DNA of 64,000 nucleotides from Chitinophaga sp. XS-30 (lineage in GTDB: Bacteria > Bacteroidota > Bacteroidia > Chitinophagales > Chitinophagaceae), in NCBI RefSeq assembly GCF_008086345.1, contig NZ_CP043006.1, forward strand, positions 4,710,032 through 4,774,031. The letters run 5' to 3'. Below the pieces are notes generated by a model. The model searched no databases, was not told the DNA's origin, and was given only the letters and a program-made list of their open reading frames with translations. Positions 44,464 to 52,978 of this stretch are shown one piece after another. The translations under genes were made by a program, and so were the position numbers. Position 1 is the first letter of the stretch; every line of letters begins with the position of its first letter.

Positions 44464-45507
44464 TTACAACAACACAATATCATCGGCATGCGCCACTTCC
44501 ATATTTTGCGTTTTACCGGCAGCGGCCAATGCATCGGATGATACTTTGGCACGGGCCACGGCAATCACCGTCTGCTGTTCATCCACAATTTCGAATACTT
44601 CCCCGCATTCGAACTTCTCCTGCACAGCCTTAACACCTACTGCCAGCAGGCTGTGCCTTTTCCGCAGCGCCTGTCCAGCCCCGGCATCTACCTGTATGCG
44701 GCCGGTCACCAGGCTTCCGCTGGCCAGCCATTTCTTTCTGGCCGGCATGCTGCAGGGTAACGGCAGGCAAAGCGTACCGGTTTTCCCTTCAATGGCCAAC
44801 CGGATGCCTTCGGGCGTACGGATGCCGAATATCACCACTTTAATGCCCATTCTTGTGGCCAGGCGCGCGAAGGTGAGCTTCGATACCATGCCGCCCAAAC
44901 CGAGGGAAGATTTCTTCGTATCCGCCAGCCCAAGGGCCTGCTCATCGATCACATCGATCTGCGGAACGACCTTTCCTTCCTTATCCAGCACGCCGGCTAC
45001 CGATGTGCTGAACAGCAGCAGGGAGGCGCCGAATCCCACGGCGATCAGCGTGGCCAGTTCATCATTATCCGAAAATTTCAACTCCAGGTCGCTCACCACA
45101 TCATTTTCGTTGGCAATGGGAATGATACCGCTGTCCCATAGTTCCTCATATGTTTTCTTCAACTGCAGGAACTGGTTCCTGTTGGAAAAATGCTGGCGCT
45201 CGCAAAGGCTCTGCGCTACGGGAATGCCGTATCCTGCAAAGTAATGGGCGTAACGGCTCAGCAGCAGCGGATTACCGATGGCAGCAGCGGCTTTGCGCTC
45301 ACTGATGGTACCCCCGTAATCTTTCAGATATTTTTTCCCGGCTGCCACAGCGCCGGAAGACACCAGCACAATATTGTAATCCTGATGCACTTCAGATACC
45401 TGCCTGGCGATATCTGCCACAACGGACTCATCCAGCTCCCCGTTTTCACGGGTGATGGAAGCCGTTCCGAATTTTATAACGAGTATGGGCCTGGTCAATT
45501 TGTTCAC
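44464..45507 (-). CDS. proB: Glutamate 5-kinase (proline biosynthesis)
   Basis: 347 aa. Start at GTG 45507 (MNKLTRPILVIKFGTASITREN); no in-frame ATG fits the kinase N-terminus. Amino-acid-kinase domain (about 5-250: VLVSSGAVAAGKKYL, IPIANENDVVSDLELKFSDNDELATLIAV, SSLGLGGMVSKLTFARLATRMG) and a C-terminal PUA-like domain (about 265-345: GRIQVDAGAGQALRKRHSLLAVGV). It phosphorylates glutamate in the first committed step to proline and is normally inhibited by proline. Confidence 0.94.
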   Translation of the reverse strand: MNKLTRPILVIKFGTASITRENGELDESVVADIARQVSEVHQDYNIVLVSSGAVAAGKKYLKDYGGTISERKAAAAIGNPLLLSRYAHYFAGYGIPVAQSLCERQHFSNRNQFLQLKKTYEELWDSGIIPIANENDVVSDLELKFSDNDELATLIAVGFGASLLLFSTSVAGVLDKEGKVVPQIDVIDEQALGLADTKKSSLGLGGMVSKLTFARLATRMGIKVVIFGIRTPEGIRLAIEGKTGTLCLPLPCSMPARKKWLASGSLVTGRIQVDAGAGQALRKRHSLLAVGVKAVQEKFECGEVFEIVDEQQTVIAVARAKVSSDALAAAGKTQNMEVAHADDIVLL

Positions 45508-45709
45508 TTTAGGGGCGTAAAAATAGTGAACCGGGACTGGATTTCAGCATGAATGGCCAAAATGATCCTCCAATTGTCCGCTTTTGAACAGTTCCCGTTC
45601 ATATCTGAACGTATATTTACATCCGGAAAACGTTCAAATCCCTTATAGCAAAGGTTTTGCAAACATGGCAATGTTCTTGTTGACCGCTTTCCGTAAAAAA
45701 TCTTCCGTC

Positions 45710-48091
45710 ATGTTCGGTAACTTCTTCAAAATAGCGATCAGGAACCTGCTGAAGCAAAAAAGCACTTCCTTCATCAATATTTTCGGCCTGGCTATGGGTA
45801 TGGCCGTAGCGCTGCTGATCGGCTTATGGATAAAGGATGAACTGGCCTACGATCGTTATCATGATAATTACGACCGTATCGCGCGGGTCTTTCAGCATTA
45901 CAGCAGAGGCGATGAAGCCGGGGTAGGCGATGCTGTGCCTATCCCCCTTGCCGCGGCGCTCCGCAATGCCTATGGCAGCGATTTTACATCCGTGGTAATG
46001 TATTCCCCCAATGGCCGGCATAATATTGCCGTGGGAGAGAAAAAGTTCTCTCAACTGGGTCATTTCATGGAAGCCGCCGGCCCGGAAATGCTCTCACTCC
46101 GGATGCTGCAGGGTGCGCGAAACGGCCTGGCTGACCCGTATTCCATCATGCTGTCCGCCTCCCTGGCCAACAGCCTCTTCGGGGAAGGAAATGCGGTAGA
46201 CAACGTCGTAAAGCTGGACAACCGCCTGAACCTGAAGGTGACCGGTGTGTATGAAGACCTGCCGGATAATTCCAGCTTCAGCAACATGAGCTTCATAACG
46301 CCCTGGGAATTGTTTATTACCGAATGGCAATGGGTGAAAGACATGAAAGACGAATGGAACAACAACATGACGGAGCTGATGGTGGAAATAGCACCCGGCA
46401 CCGATATGAAAGCCCTGTCTGCAAAGATATCCGCCTTGAAAACACAGTTCGTAAAAGAGGACAATGACGTTACGGCTTCGCTCTTCCTCCACCCGATGCG
46501 GAAATGGCACCTCTATTCCAATTTCGAGAACGGTGTCAACAAAGGCGGCCAAATACAATTCCTCTGGTTATTCGGCACTATCGGGCTGTTCGTTTTGCTG
46601 CTCGCCTGTATCAATTTCATGAACCTCAGCACTGCCCGCTCTGAAAAACGGGCGAAGGAAGTGGGCATCCGCAAAGCCATCGGTTCCGTCAGGGGCCAGC
46701 TTATCCGCCAGTTCTTCTGTGAATCCGTACTGGTATCCTTTATTGCCTTCTTACTGTCCCTCCTAGTGGTGCAACTCACGCTCCCCTGGTTCAACCAGGT
46801 GGCGGACAAAAGTATAAGCATTCCCTGGGGGCAGCCCTGGTTCTGGCTGTCCGGCATCGGCTTCAGCCTTTTCACCGGTTTCATAGCCGGCAGTTACCCG
46901 GCGCTCTACCTGTCTTCCTTTCAGCCGGTCAAGGTACTGAAAGGCACCTTCCGCGCAGGCCGCTACGCCGCGCTGCCGAGAAAAGCCCTGGTGGTACTGC
47001 AATTCTCCGTATCGGTATTGCTGATATCCGGTACCGTGATCATTTATAAACAGATCCAGTTTGCGAAAGACCGGTCTCCGGGTTATGAACGCAATGGCTT
47101 AATATCTGTACAGATGACCACTCCGGAGATCTACCAGCATTACCAGGCATTGCGGCGCGACTTGCTCAATTCCGGCGCCGCCGCGTATGTGGCCGTGTCG
47201 CAAGGCCCGCTGACCAATATCTGGTCATGGAACGGCGGATTTACATGGAGAGGTAAAACTCCGGGAACAAACGATGGTTTTGCTACCGTTGGCGTGGAAC
47301 ATAGTTATGGAAAAACGCTGGGCTGGCAATTCCTGGAAGGGCGCGACTTCTCCATCGACTTCCCGACGGATTCTTCGGGGCTTATCCTGAACGAAGCCGC
47401 CGTGAAATATATCGGGATCGAACACCCTGTAGGGGAATCCATAACATGGAGAAACAAACGCTACACCGTACTGGGAGTGGTGAAAGACGTGATCATGACC
47501 TCCCCGTATGAACCGGTGCCCAGAATGATATTTTACGTCCTGCCGGAACCGGGCAACTTCGTCAATGTAAAGCTGGATCCGGCAATGGGAACAGGAGAAG
47601 CCATGAAAAGGATCTCCGCGTTATTCAAAAAGCACAACCCCGCCGCACCCTTCGAATACACTTTTGCCGATGAGGAATATGCGCAGAAATTCGGCGTGGA
47701 GGTGCGGATTGGCAAGCTGGCCACCTTCTTTGCCGCACTGGCCATTCTGATCAGTAGCCTCGGTTTGTTCGGACTGGCTTCCTTTATGGCGGAGCAGCGC
47801 ACAAAAGAGATCGGCATCCGGAAAGTGATGGGCGCATCGACCTTCAATTTATGGCGGATGTTATCGAAAGACTTCGTGATACTGGTACTCCTCTCCTGCT
47901 GCATTGCCACGCCGCTGGCCTGGTATTTTCTGCGGCAATGGCTGCTGAAATATGAATACCATACCACCATGCCCTGGTGGATATTTGCAGGCGTAGGCGC
48001 CGGCGCACTGCTGATCGCGATGCTGACGGTGAGTTATCAGGCTACGAAAGCGGCCCTGGCGAACCCGGTGAAGAGTTTGCGGTCGGAGTAG
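45710..48091 (+). CDS. FtsX/MacB-type ABC transporter permease
   Basis: 793 aa from ATG 45710 (MFGNFFKIAIRNLLKQKSTSFINIFGLAMGMAVALLIGLWI); the frame is open back to a TTG at 45584 but family members start with the NFFKIAIRNL motif. Topology: TM near residue 20, a periplasmic MacB-PCD domain, three TMs with an FtsX domain around residues 285-430 (LLACINFMNLSTARSEKRAKEVGIRKAIGSVRGQLIRQFF), a second periplasmic domain, and a second FtsX domain at the C-terminus (LGLFGLASFMAEQRTKEIGIRKVMGAS). Two-FtsX permeases act with a MacB-type ATPase, not found nearby. Substrate unknown. Its 3' end overlaps the convergent SGNH gene by 50 nt. Confidence 0.92.
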   Translation: MFGNFFKIAIRNLLKQKSTSFINIFGLAMGMAVALLIGLWIKDELAYDRYHDNYDRIARVFQHYSRGDEAGVGDAVPIPLAAALRNAYGSDFTSVVMYSPNGRHNIAVGEKKFSQLGHFMEAAGPEMLSLRMLQGARNGLADPYSIMLSASLANSLFGEGNAVDNVVKLDNRLNLKVTGVYEDLPDNSSFSNMSFITPWELFITEWQWVKDMKDEWNNNMTELMVEIAPGTDMKALSAKISALKTQFVKEDNDVTASLFLHPMRKWHLYSNFENGVNKGGQIQFLWLFGTIGLFVLLLACINFMNLSTARSEKRAKEVGIRKAIGSVRGQLIRQFFCESVLVSFIAFLLSLLVVQLTLPWFNQVADKSISIPWGQPWFWLSGIGFSLFTGFIAGSYPALYLSSFQPVKVLKGTFRAGRYAALPRKALVVLQFSVSVLLISGTVIIYKQIQFAKDRSPGYERNGLISVQMTTPEIYQHYQALRRDLLNSGAAAYVAVSQGPLTNIWSWNGGFTWRGKTPGTNDGFATVGVEHSYGKTLGWQFLEGRDFSIDFPTDSSGLILNEAAVKYIGIEHPVGESITWRNKRYTVLGVVKDVIMTSPYEPVPRMIFYVLPEPGNFVNVKLDPAMGTGEAMKRISALFKKHNPAAPFEYTFADEEYAQKFGVEVRIGKLATFFAALAILISSLGLFGLASFMAEQRTKEIGIRKVMGASTFNLWRMLSKDFVILVLLSCCIATPLAWYFLRQWLLKYEYHTTMPWWIFAGVGAGALLIAMLTVSYQATKAALANPVKSLRSE

Positions 48092-48668
48092 ACTTCCCCC
48101 AAACCGCCGCGATCTTCTCCGCCCAGCTGCTATACACTTGCCCGGAAGGATGCAACTGGTCCGCCACAACGCTCTCCGGCAACATCCCGTTCCGCCGGTA
48201 TTCAGTAGTGATATCGATATAATCAAAACCTTTGTCCGCACTGATCTTTTTATTGATATCATTGAACCGGTCTATTGCGGCGCTGATCCCGGAATGATCC
48301 CGGTCGTTCGCAAAAGGCGTAACACCCCAGTCCGGAATGCTGATGACGATCACTTTATCCGTCAGCTCCAATGCCTTTGCGGCAAGCCATTCAAAGGTGG
48401 CTGCATAGGCTTCCTCCGGCATGCCGCGGTACTGGTTGTTTACGCCGATGAGCAGGCTTACGTAATCATACGACGGCAGCAAACGTATCTGCTGCATATG
48501 CGATATCAGCTCATCACTGGTCCATCCCGTTCTGGCAATGATCTCCGGAGCCTGCAGCTGCTGTCCTGCGGCGCGCAATAACTGCAGCGCCTGGTAAGGA
48601 TAACTTTCATAAATGGGAACACCTTCACCGATAGTATAGGAATCTCCCAATGCCAGCCATGTTTTCAT
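48042..48668 (-). CDS. SGNH/GDSL-family hydrolase
   Basis: 208 aa, ATG at 48668. Block I ALGDSYTIGEG (nucleophile S10), block II TGWTSDELI, block III GVNNQYRG (GxND variant), block V DQLHPSG (D-x-x-H). These are esterase, lipase or amidase-type hydrolases. No signal peptide, so cytosolic. It follows kynU by 22 nt and is probably co-transcribed, which raises the possibility of a role in kynurenine or aryl-amide metabolism. The C-terminal tail after AVWGK (STPTANSSPGSPGPLS) is encoded antisense to the permease end and looks like read-through past an ancestral stop. Confidence 0.9.
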   Translation of the reverse strand: MKTWLALGDSYTIGEGVPIYESYPYQALQLLRAAGQQLQAPEIIARTGWTSDELISHMQQIRLLPSYDYVSLLIGVNNQYRGMPEEAYAATFEWLAAKALELTDKVIVISIPDWGVTPFANDRDHSGISAAIDRFNDINKKISADKGFDYIDITTEYRRNGMLPESVVADQLHPSGQVYSSWAEKIAAVWGKSTPTANSSPGSPGPLS

Positions 48669-48690
48669 CTGTTCTGTTTCAATTATCCGG

Positions 48691-49950
48691 TTAGAAATTC
48701 TTCAGCACTTCATAAAAACGGTACACATCCATGAAGGAGCAATACAGCGGTGCGGGCGCCAGGCGGATCACACCGGGCTCACGGTAATCGCAGATAATGC
48801 CCTGCTCCATCATCTTCGCATGAATGGCTTTGCCGTTCTCGGGGAAGAAAAGGGATAGCTGAGCGCCGCGCTGCTGCGGATCTGCGGGTGTGATGATCTC
48901 GCAGGGCAAAGGTGATTGCTGCAACAGGAACTCCAGGTAGGCGGTCAACGTAATGCTCTTCTCCCGCAACCTGTCTATCCCCGCTTCACTGAATATTTCC
49001 AGGGATGCTTTCAGCGCTGCCATGTTAAACACCTGTGCGGTGCTGACCTGCCAGCCTGCGGCGCCTTTGCGGGGGATGAACCCTTTCTCCATCCTGAAAC
49101 GCGTACTTTCATCATTACCCCACCATCCGGCTAACCGGGGAAATGAAGTGTCATTACCGAATCGCTCGTGTACATACAGGCCACCGGCTGCGCCTGGACC
49201 GGCATTCAGGTATTTATAGGAACACCATACGGCAAAATCCACCTCCCAGGCATGCAATTGCAACGGGATGTTGCCGGCCACATGCGCGAGATCGAAGCCA
49301 GCGTATGCACCGGCCTTATGTGCGGCTGCAGTGATGGCCGGAAGATCGTAGAACTGGCCGGTGTAATAATTGATGCCGCCCATCAGTACAAGTGCCAGTG
49401 ATGCCCGGTGATCGTGAATGGATTGCAGGATATCCGATGTTTCCAGCAGCTTTGCACCGGGGCGGGGCTTCAGCTCGATAATGGTATCATCGGGATCAAG
49501 GCCATGGAGTTTTACCAGGGTTTCCAGGGCATACTGGTCGGAAGGGAAAGCTCCGGCTTCCATGATGATGCGGAACCGCGCTTTATCCGGACGGTAAAAG
49601 CTTTGCAGGATGAGGTGAAGGTTGACGGTAAGTGTATTCATGACCGTTACCTCATCTTCGCTGCAGCCCATCATACCGGATAAGGTCTTGCTGAAATTGT
49701 ACTGGTAATACAACCAGGGGTTCCTGGCCCGGAAGTACCCTTCCACGGCCATATTCTGCCAATCCTCCAGCTCCTGCCGGATTGCTGCCGATACGGATCT
49801 TGCCTGTAACCCTAAAGAATTGCCGCAAAAATAAATACTGTCGTTCCCCTGATGCTGAGGGAAGTGGAATTGGTTTTTGAATGAAGCTAACGGATCTGCG
49901 GCATCCATTCGCTCCGCATAGGGAGCAGACGCTTCAAATGGTGGTCTCAT
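48691..49950 (-). CDS. kynU: Kynureninase (PLP-dependent)
   Basis: 419 aa from ATG 49950; the frame is open to 50175 but that extension is unrelated sequence overlapping the next promoter. Fold-type I PLP enzyme: YFCGNSLGLQ, GYFRARNPW, EAGAFPSDQYALE, PLP aspartate D220 in GFDLAHVAGN, and Schiff-base K246 in WCSYKYLNAGPGAAGG. It cleaves kynurenine or 3-hydroxykynurenine to (3-hydroxy)anthranilate and alanine, in tryptophan catabolism or NAD synthesis. No other kyn gene is in the window except possibly the adjacent SGNH hydrolase. Confidence 0.95.
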   Translation of the reverse strand: MRPPFEASAPYAERMDAADPLASFKNQFHFPQHQGNDSIYFCGNSLGLQARSVSAAIRQELEDWQNMAVEGYFRARNPWLYYQYNFSKTLSGMMGCSEDEVTVMNTLTVNLHLILQSFYRPDKARFRIIMEAGAFPSDQYALETLVKLHGLDPDDTIIELKPRPGAKLLETSDILQSIHDHRASLALVLMGGINYYTGQFYDLPAITAAAHKAGAYAGFDLAHVAGNIPLQLHAWEVDFAVWCSYKYLNAGPGAAGGLYVHERFGNDTSFPRLAGWWGNDESTRFRMEKGFIPRKGAAGWQVSTAQVFNMAALKASLEIFSEAGIDRLREKSITLTAYLEFLLQQSPLPCEIITPADPQQRGAQLSLFFPENGKAIHAKMMEQGIICDYREPGVIRLAPAPLYCSFMDVYRFYEVLKNF

Positions 49951-50102
49951 GCCTGCAATATACAGAAATAACAGCAGGTGCAAATACCGCTGCGCACCGT
50001 TTCCCGGACAAACGAGAACCTCATAACCATTTAACAACCATAGCATAACGCAGGCCGTCCGGGAAAAAATCGGTAACTTTCCAATAACCAAAACAATTTT
50101 AT

Positions 50103-51107
50103 ATGAACCGCATACACCTGACCCAGTTGGCGGTATTGGTATTGTTCTTCGCAAGTACCAGCTTAACCCGTGCACAGACCGCGAAGCCCGTAAAGTTTTA
50201 TATGAAAGCAGCCGGCGGATACTTTTTCAGTGTGTCACCCGGACAGTTTCCCGATGTGGGACCGTACCCGCCGCGGGATCAGCGCAACGCCGTAAATCCG
50301 GCCACCGGCGAAACCACCGTGATCTCGGAGAAAGTGCTGACCGGCTCTTACGGAGCAGGCGCCAGAGGGGGATTGACATTCGGATACCAGCTTAATCCTT
50401 ATTTGGCGCTGGAAGGCACATTCAACTACTTCCGCAGCAGGGAAAACCTGATGACCCGGAACATCACTACCATAGAAGGAACGACCACCGTTGCCGGCAG
50501 CGTGGAATCAAGAGGATATGTGAATGCTGTCGACTTCGCTCCCAGCCTCGTGATCAGTCCGGGTTACGACAAGCTGAACCCTTACGTGCGCTTCGGGATG
50601 GTGGTACCTTTATGGGGCAGGCTGAATATCGAAACCGATGCCACACGCACCAGTGCCGTACCCGGACAACCCGCTAACGTTGTCGCACAAACGTCCATTC
50701 ACCGGAAAGAAGAAGTGCACCCCAATCCGACGATCGGTTTCCAGGGTGCGCTCGGCGCCACATACGCCATATCTCCAAGGCTGGATATATTCCTGGAAGC
50801 GGAATACCGCAATGTGCCCGTCAAAAGCAAAAACAAGGAAGTGACCATTTATGATGAACGCACCACGGTCATCAATACCACAAACGGACAAGTCATTTCC
50901 CAGCAAAGCCGTGGGCTGGGCGACCTGAGCACCGCAGAAAGGGAAACCCGGTATGTCACCATACTGGATCAAAACTCCAATACGCCCATAGGTTCCTCCG
51001 GTACGGAAACAAATTATAAAAATGATGATGCCCCTGCCGATGAGCTGAAATCATATATCAATATCGGCGGTCTTGGCGCCAACCTCGGCATCAGGATCAG
51101 GTTTTAG
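50103..51107 (+). CDS. Outer-membrane beta-barrel protein
   Basis: 334 aa, ATG 50103. Signal peptide MNRIHLTQLAVLVLFFASTSLTRAQ. The mature part is typical Bacteroidota porin-like barrel sequence with amphipathic strands every 10-12 residues (FYMKAAGGYFFSVSPGQ, GAGARGGLTFGYQLNPYLALEGTFNYF, SRGYVNAVDFAPSLVISPGYDKLNPYVRFGMVVPLW) and a terminal LGANLGIRIRF. Two long polar extracellular loops (about 190-215 and 245-310) are predicted. It is divergent from kynU and likely a stand-alone surface protein. Confidence 0.85.
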   Translation: MNRIHLTQLAVLVLFFASTSLTRAQTAKPVKFYMKAAGGYFFSVSPGQFPDVGPYPPRDQRNAVNPATGETTVISEKVLTGSYGAGARGGLTFGYQLNPYLALEGTFNYFRSRENLMTRNITTIEGTTTVAGSVESRGYVNAVDFAPSLVISPGYDKLNPYVRFGMVVPLWGRLNIETDATRTSAVPGQPANVVAQTSIHRKEEVHPNPTIGFQGALGATYAISPRLDIFLEAEYRNVPVKSKNKEVTIYDERTTVINTTNGQVISQQSRGLGDLSTAERETRYVTILDQNSNTPIGSSGTETNYKNDDAPADELKSYINIGGLGANLGIRIRF

Positions 51108-51174
51108 ATCAGATGCAGCATGCAGGGAAAATTTTATCCGGTCTGGCTGTGTAACCAAAAGGTTTCTTATATTT

Positions 51175-51190
51175 GTAACCAAACAGTTAC
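51175..51190. promoter_or_regulatory. Inverted repeat upstream of the SRPBCC gene
   Basis: GTAAC (51175-51179) and GTTAC (51186-51190) flank CAAACA, and a related GTAACCAAAAGGTT lies at 51151-51164. The repeat is 20 nt upstream of the start codon and could be an operator. The usual ArsR-type regulator of such genes is not adjacent. Confidence 0.4.
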
Positions 51191-51209
51191 ATAAATAAAT
51201 CTGCACATC

Positions 51210-51641
51210 ATGAACAAAGCACCATTTGTAATTGAACGCACACTTGATGCCGCCGCTGATACCGTATGGCAGGCTATCACAAACCGGGACCAGATGAAGG
51301 AATGGTATTTCGATATTGCTGCCTTTCAGCCCGTGGTAGGTTTTGAATTTCAGTTTTCCGGCGGCAGTGAAGCGGAAACCTACGTCCACCTCTGCAGGGT
51401 GACCGCAGTGGAGCCGGGCCGGAAGCTGGCCTACACCTGGAAGTACCAGAATTATCCGGGCGAGTCCGAAGTGACTTTCGAATTGTTTCCGGAAGGGAAT
51501 AAAACCAGGCTGAAGCTGACACATACCGGGCTGGAAACTTTCCCCGCCAACAAACCCGATTTTGCAAAGGAAAGCTTTGCTGCCGGCTGGACGGATATTA
51601 TCGGCAATCTGCTGCCGAACTACCTGGCAGGAAAAAAATAA
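51210..51641 (+). CDS. SRPBCC/AHSA1-domain protein
   Basis: 143 aa, ATG 51210. The Bet v1/START-like fold of the AHSA1 family: FVIERTLDAAADTVWQAIT, NRDQMKEWYFDIAAFQPVVGFEFQF, YVHLCRVTAVEPGRKLAYTWKY, SEVTFELFPEGNKTRLKLTHTGLE and a C-terminal GWTDIIGNLLPNYL helix. It binds a hydrophobic ligand in a cavity; exact ligand unknown. Cytosolic. Usually paired with an ArsR repressor, absent here. Confidence 0.92.
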   Translation: MNKAPFVIERTLDAAADTVWQAITNRDQMKEWYFDIAAFQPVVGFEFQFSGGSEAETYVHLCRVTAVEPGRKLAYTWKYQNYPGESEVTFELFPEGNKTRLKLTHTGLETFPANKPDFAKESFAAGWTDIIGNLLPNYLAGKK

Positions 51642-51700
51642 TAAAAGCTGTCACACTTCGGGAAACAGGATTGTCTATCTGCTGAACAAATCATTATAAC

Positions 51701-52195
51701 ATGACAACCATAACTTCCTTTTTCCAGCGCGGCATCTCCGCACTGTTACTGTTAACAGCCGCAGGCAGCGCTACAGCTCAGCCATCAGGCAAACCCGCAG
51801 GCCACCGGATACTTAATCCGGCTGGCCTGTTCAATCCAAACCCTTACGGATTTTCGCATGTCTCGGTCGTTCCCCCGGGCAAATCACTGGTGTTTGTAGC
51901 GGGACAAGGCGGCGAACTGGAAGACGGCACCCTGCAGAACGATTTTCGCCTGCAGCTGAAACAGGTGTTCTCGAACCTTCGCACCGCCCTCGCCGCAGCA
52001 GGCGCCGGCCTTAACGATGTGGTGAAGCTGACAACACTGGTCACTGATCACAACGAAGAGAAACTGAAGATACTGGTGGAAGAATGCCGGCTGGCCTGGC
52101 CTGACGGCAATTATCCCGTCAACACCCTCATTCCGGTTCCCAGGCTGGCGCTGGATGGAATGCTGATAGAGATCGACGCCACAGCCATAAAGTAA
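51701..52195 (+). CDS. Secreted RidA/YjgF-like protein
   Basis: 164 aa, ATG 51701. A clear signal peptide (SFFQRGISALLLLTAAGSATAQ) precedes a RidA-fold domain (about 38-164): ILNPAGLFNPNPYGFSHVSVVPPGKSLVFVAGQGG, QLKQVFSNLRTALAAAGAGLNDVVKLTTLVTD, NYPVNTLIPVPRLALDGMLIEIDATA. The R-L-A-L-D-G-M-L-I-EI-A tail fits RidA family members, although the reactive-enamine Arg pattern is only approximate. RidA is normally cytosolic, so export is atypical. It follows the SRPBCC gene by 59 nt. Confidence 0.88.
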   Translation: MTTITSFFQRGISALLLLTAAGSATAQPSGKPAGHRILNPAGLFNPNPYGFSHVSVVPPGKSLVFVAGQGGELEDGTLQNDFRLQLKQVFSNLRTALAAAGAGLNDVVKLTTLVTDHNEEKLKILVEECRLAWPDGNYPVNTLIPVPRLALDGMLIEIDATAIK

Positions 52196-52559
52196 CTGCG
52201 GGTGCCGTACAGTGTGCCGGCTGTAGAGTATAACGGCTGCTTTAAAATGACCTCACAGCTATACGATGGTACAGGCATAAAAACCCGCAGGAACCAGAAC
52301 CGGATCCATAAACACGGTACAGGCATAAAAACCGCAGGAACCGGATCCAAAAACGAGAAATCCAGATGAAACATTAAGTCAGACTGCTTTTTCAAACCAA
52401 AGGCTGATTTACAACTATCCGGATGATACTGTCATAAAAAAAGCTGGCTAAGAAGCCCGTACACTTTCCCGCAATTGATGCGAATACAGAAAGGACGAAA
52501 ATACTTTTTAGCCAGCTCTTTTTGATTTCTCCGGGGAAAGGGTTCCCCGATTTGCCGCA
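52196..52559. other. Non-coding gap with a long-range inverted repeat
   Basis: 364 nt without a supported gene. Besides the tandem repeat, AGCTGGCTA (52442-52450) and TAGCCAGCT (52509-52517) are complementary across 58 nt and are bordered by A and T tracts, so the RNA could fold into a long hairpin that ends near the stop of the minus-strand gene at 52560 and serves as its terminator. Confidence 0.45.
52268..52356. repeat. Two tandem copies of a 40-48 bp unit
   Basis: A 48-nt copy (52268-52315) and a 41-nt copy (52316-52356) share GGTACAGGCATAAAAACC, GCAGGAACC and GGATCCA. The second lacks CAGAAC. It is in the non-coding gap after the RidA-like gene. Confidence 0.75.
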
Positions 52560-52748
52560 TCAGGGTTTTTTCTTCAGCTTTTCGTCTTTCAATACCTTCT
52601 TGTTGTGGGTAGTGTGGGTAGTATCACTGCCTTTGCTATCCTGCTCCTCATTCTTCCGGCTATCCAGGTTATCCCTGATCTCCGGTCTCGGTGTATGCAC
52701 CATACCCTGTTTCGACTGCCGGTTGTTTTGACTTCTGGAAGTTTTCAT
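52560..52748 (-). CDS. Small hydrophilic Bacteroidota protein, unknown function
   Basis: 62 aa, ATG at 52748. MKTSRSQNNRQSKQGMVHTP, then RPEIRDNLDSRKNEEQDSKGSD, then THNKKVLKDEKLKKK. I recall short proteins with an RPE-RD-LDSR-NEEQ-FKG-D-THN pattern in Chitinophaga and relatives, so the strand and frame are probably real. It is very rich in K, N, D, E, R and S with no hydrophobic core and is likely disordered. It has no named function. A plus-strand frame over the same stretch is shadow. Confidence 0.55.
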   Translation of the reverse strand: MKTSRSQNNRQSKQGMVHTPRPEIRDNLDSRKNEEQDSKGSDTTHTTHNKKVLKDEKLKKKP

Positions 52749-52978
52749 AACACGATCATTTTCTTATACAAACGGAAAAATCATGCCAGCCATCCGGATA
52801 TTTCAAGTGTAAATCCCGGAATTATTTTTTATATTTAGGAACGGCATTCCACGTACCGAAATGAGACCCGATATAATGAAATAAATGCCCGCCGTGAGCA
52901 GACAATGTGAGCCCTTTTAATTGTTTGAAAACCATTACAGACCCATAATCATCTCTTCATTCCACAAATTCCACGCGT

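Noticed and set aside
45584..45709. Extended start of the FtsX permease at 45584
   Set aside because: It begins with TTG and precedes the family's usual opening; ATG 45710 gives NFFKIAIRNL.
50103..50175. Long N-terminal extension of kynureninase (start at 50175)
   Set aside because: The extension does not resemble kynureninases and would run through the barrel-protein promoter; ATG 49950 fits.
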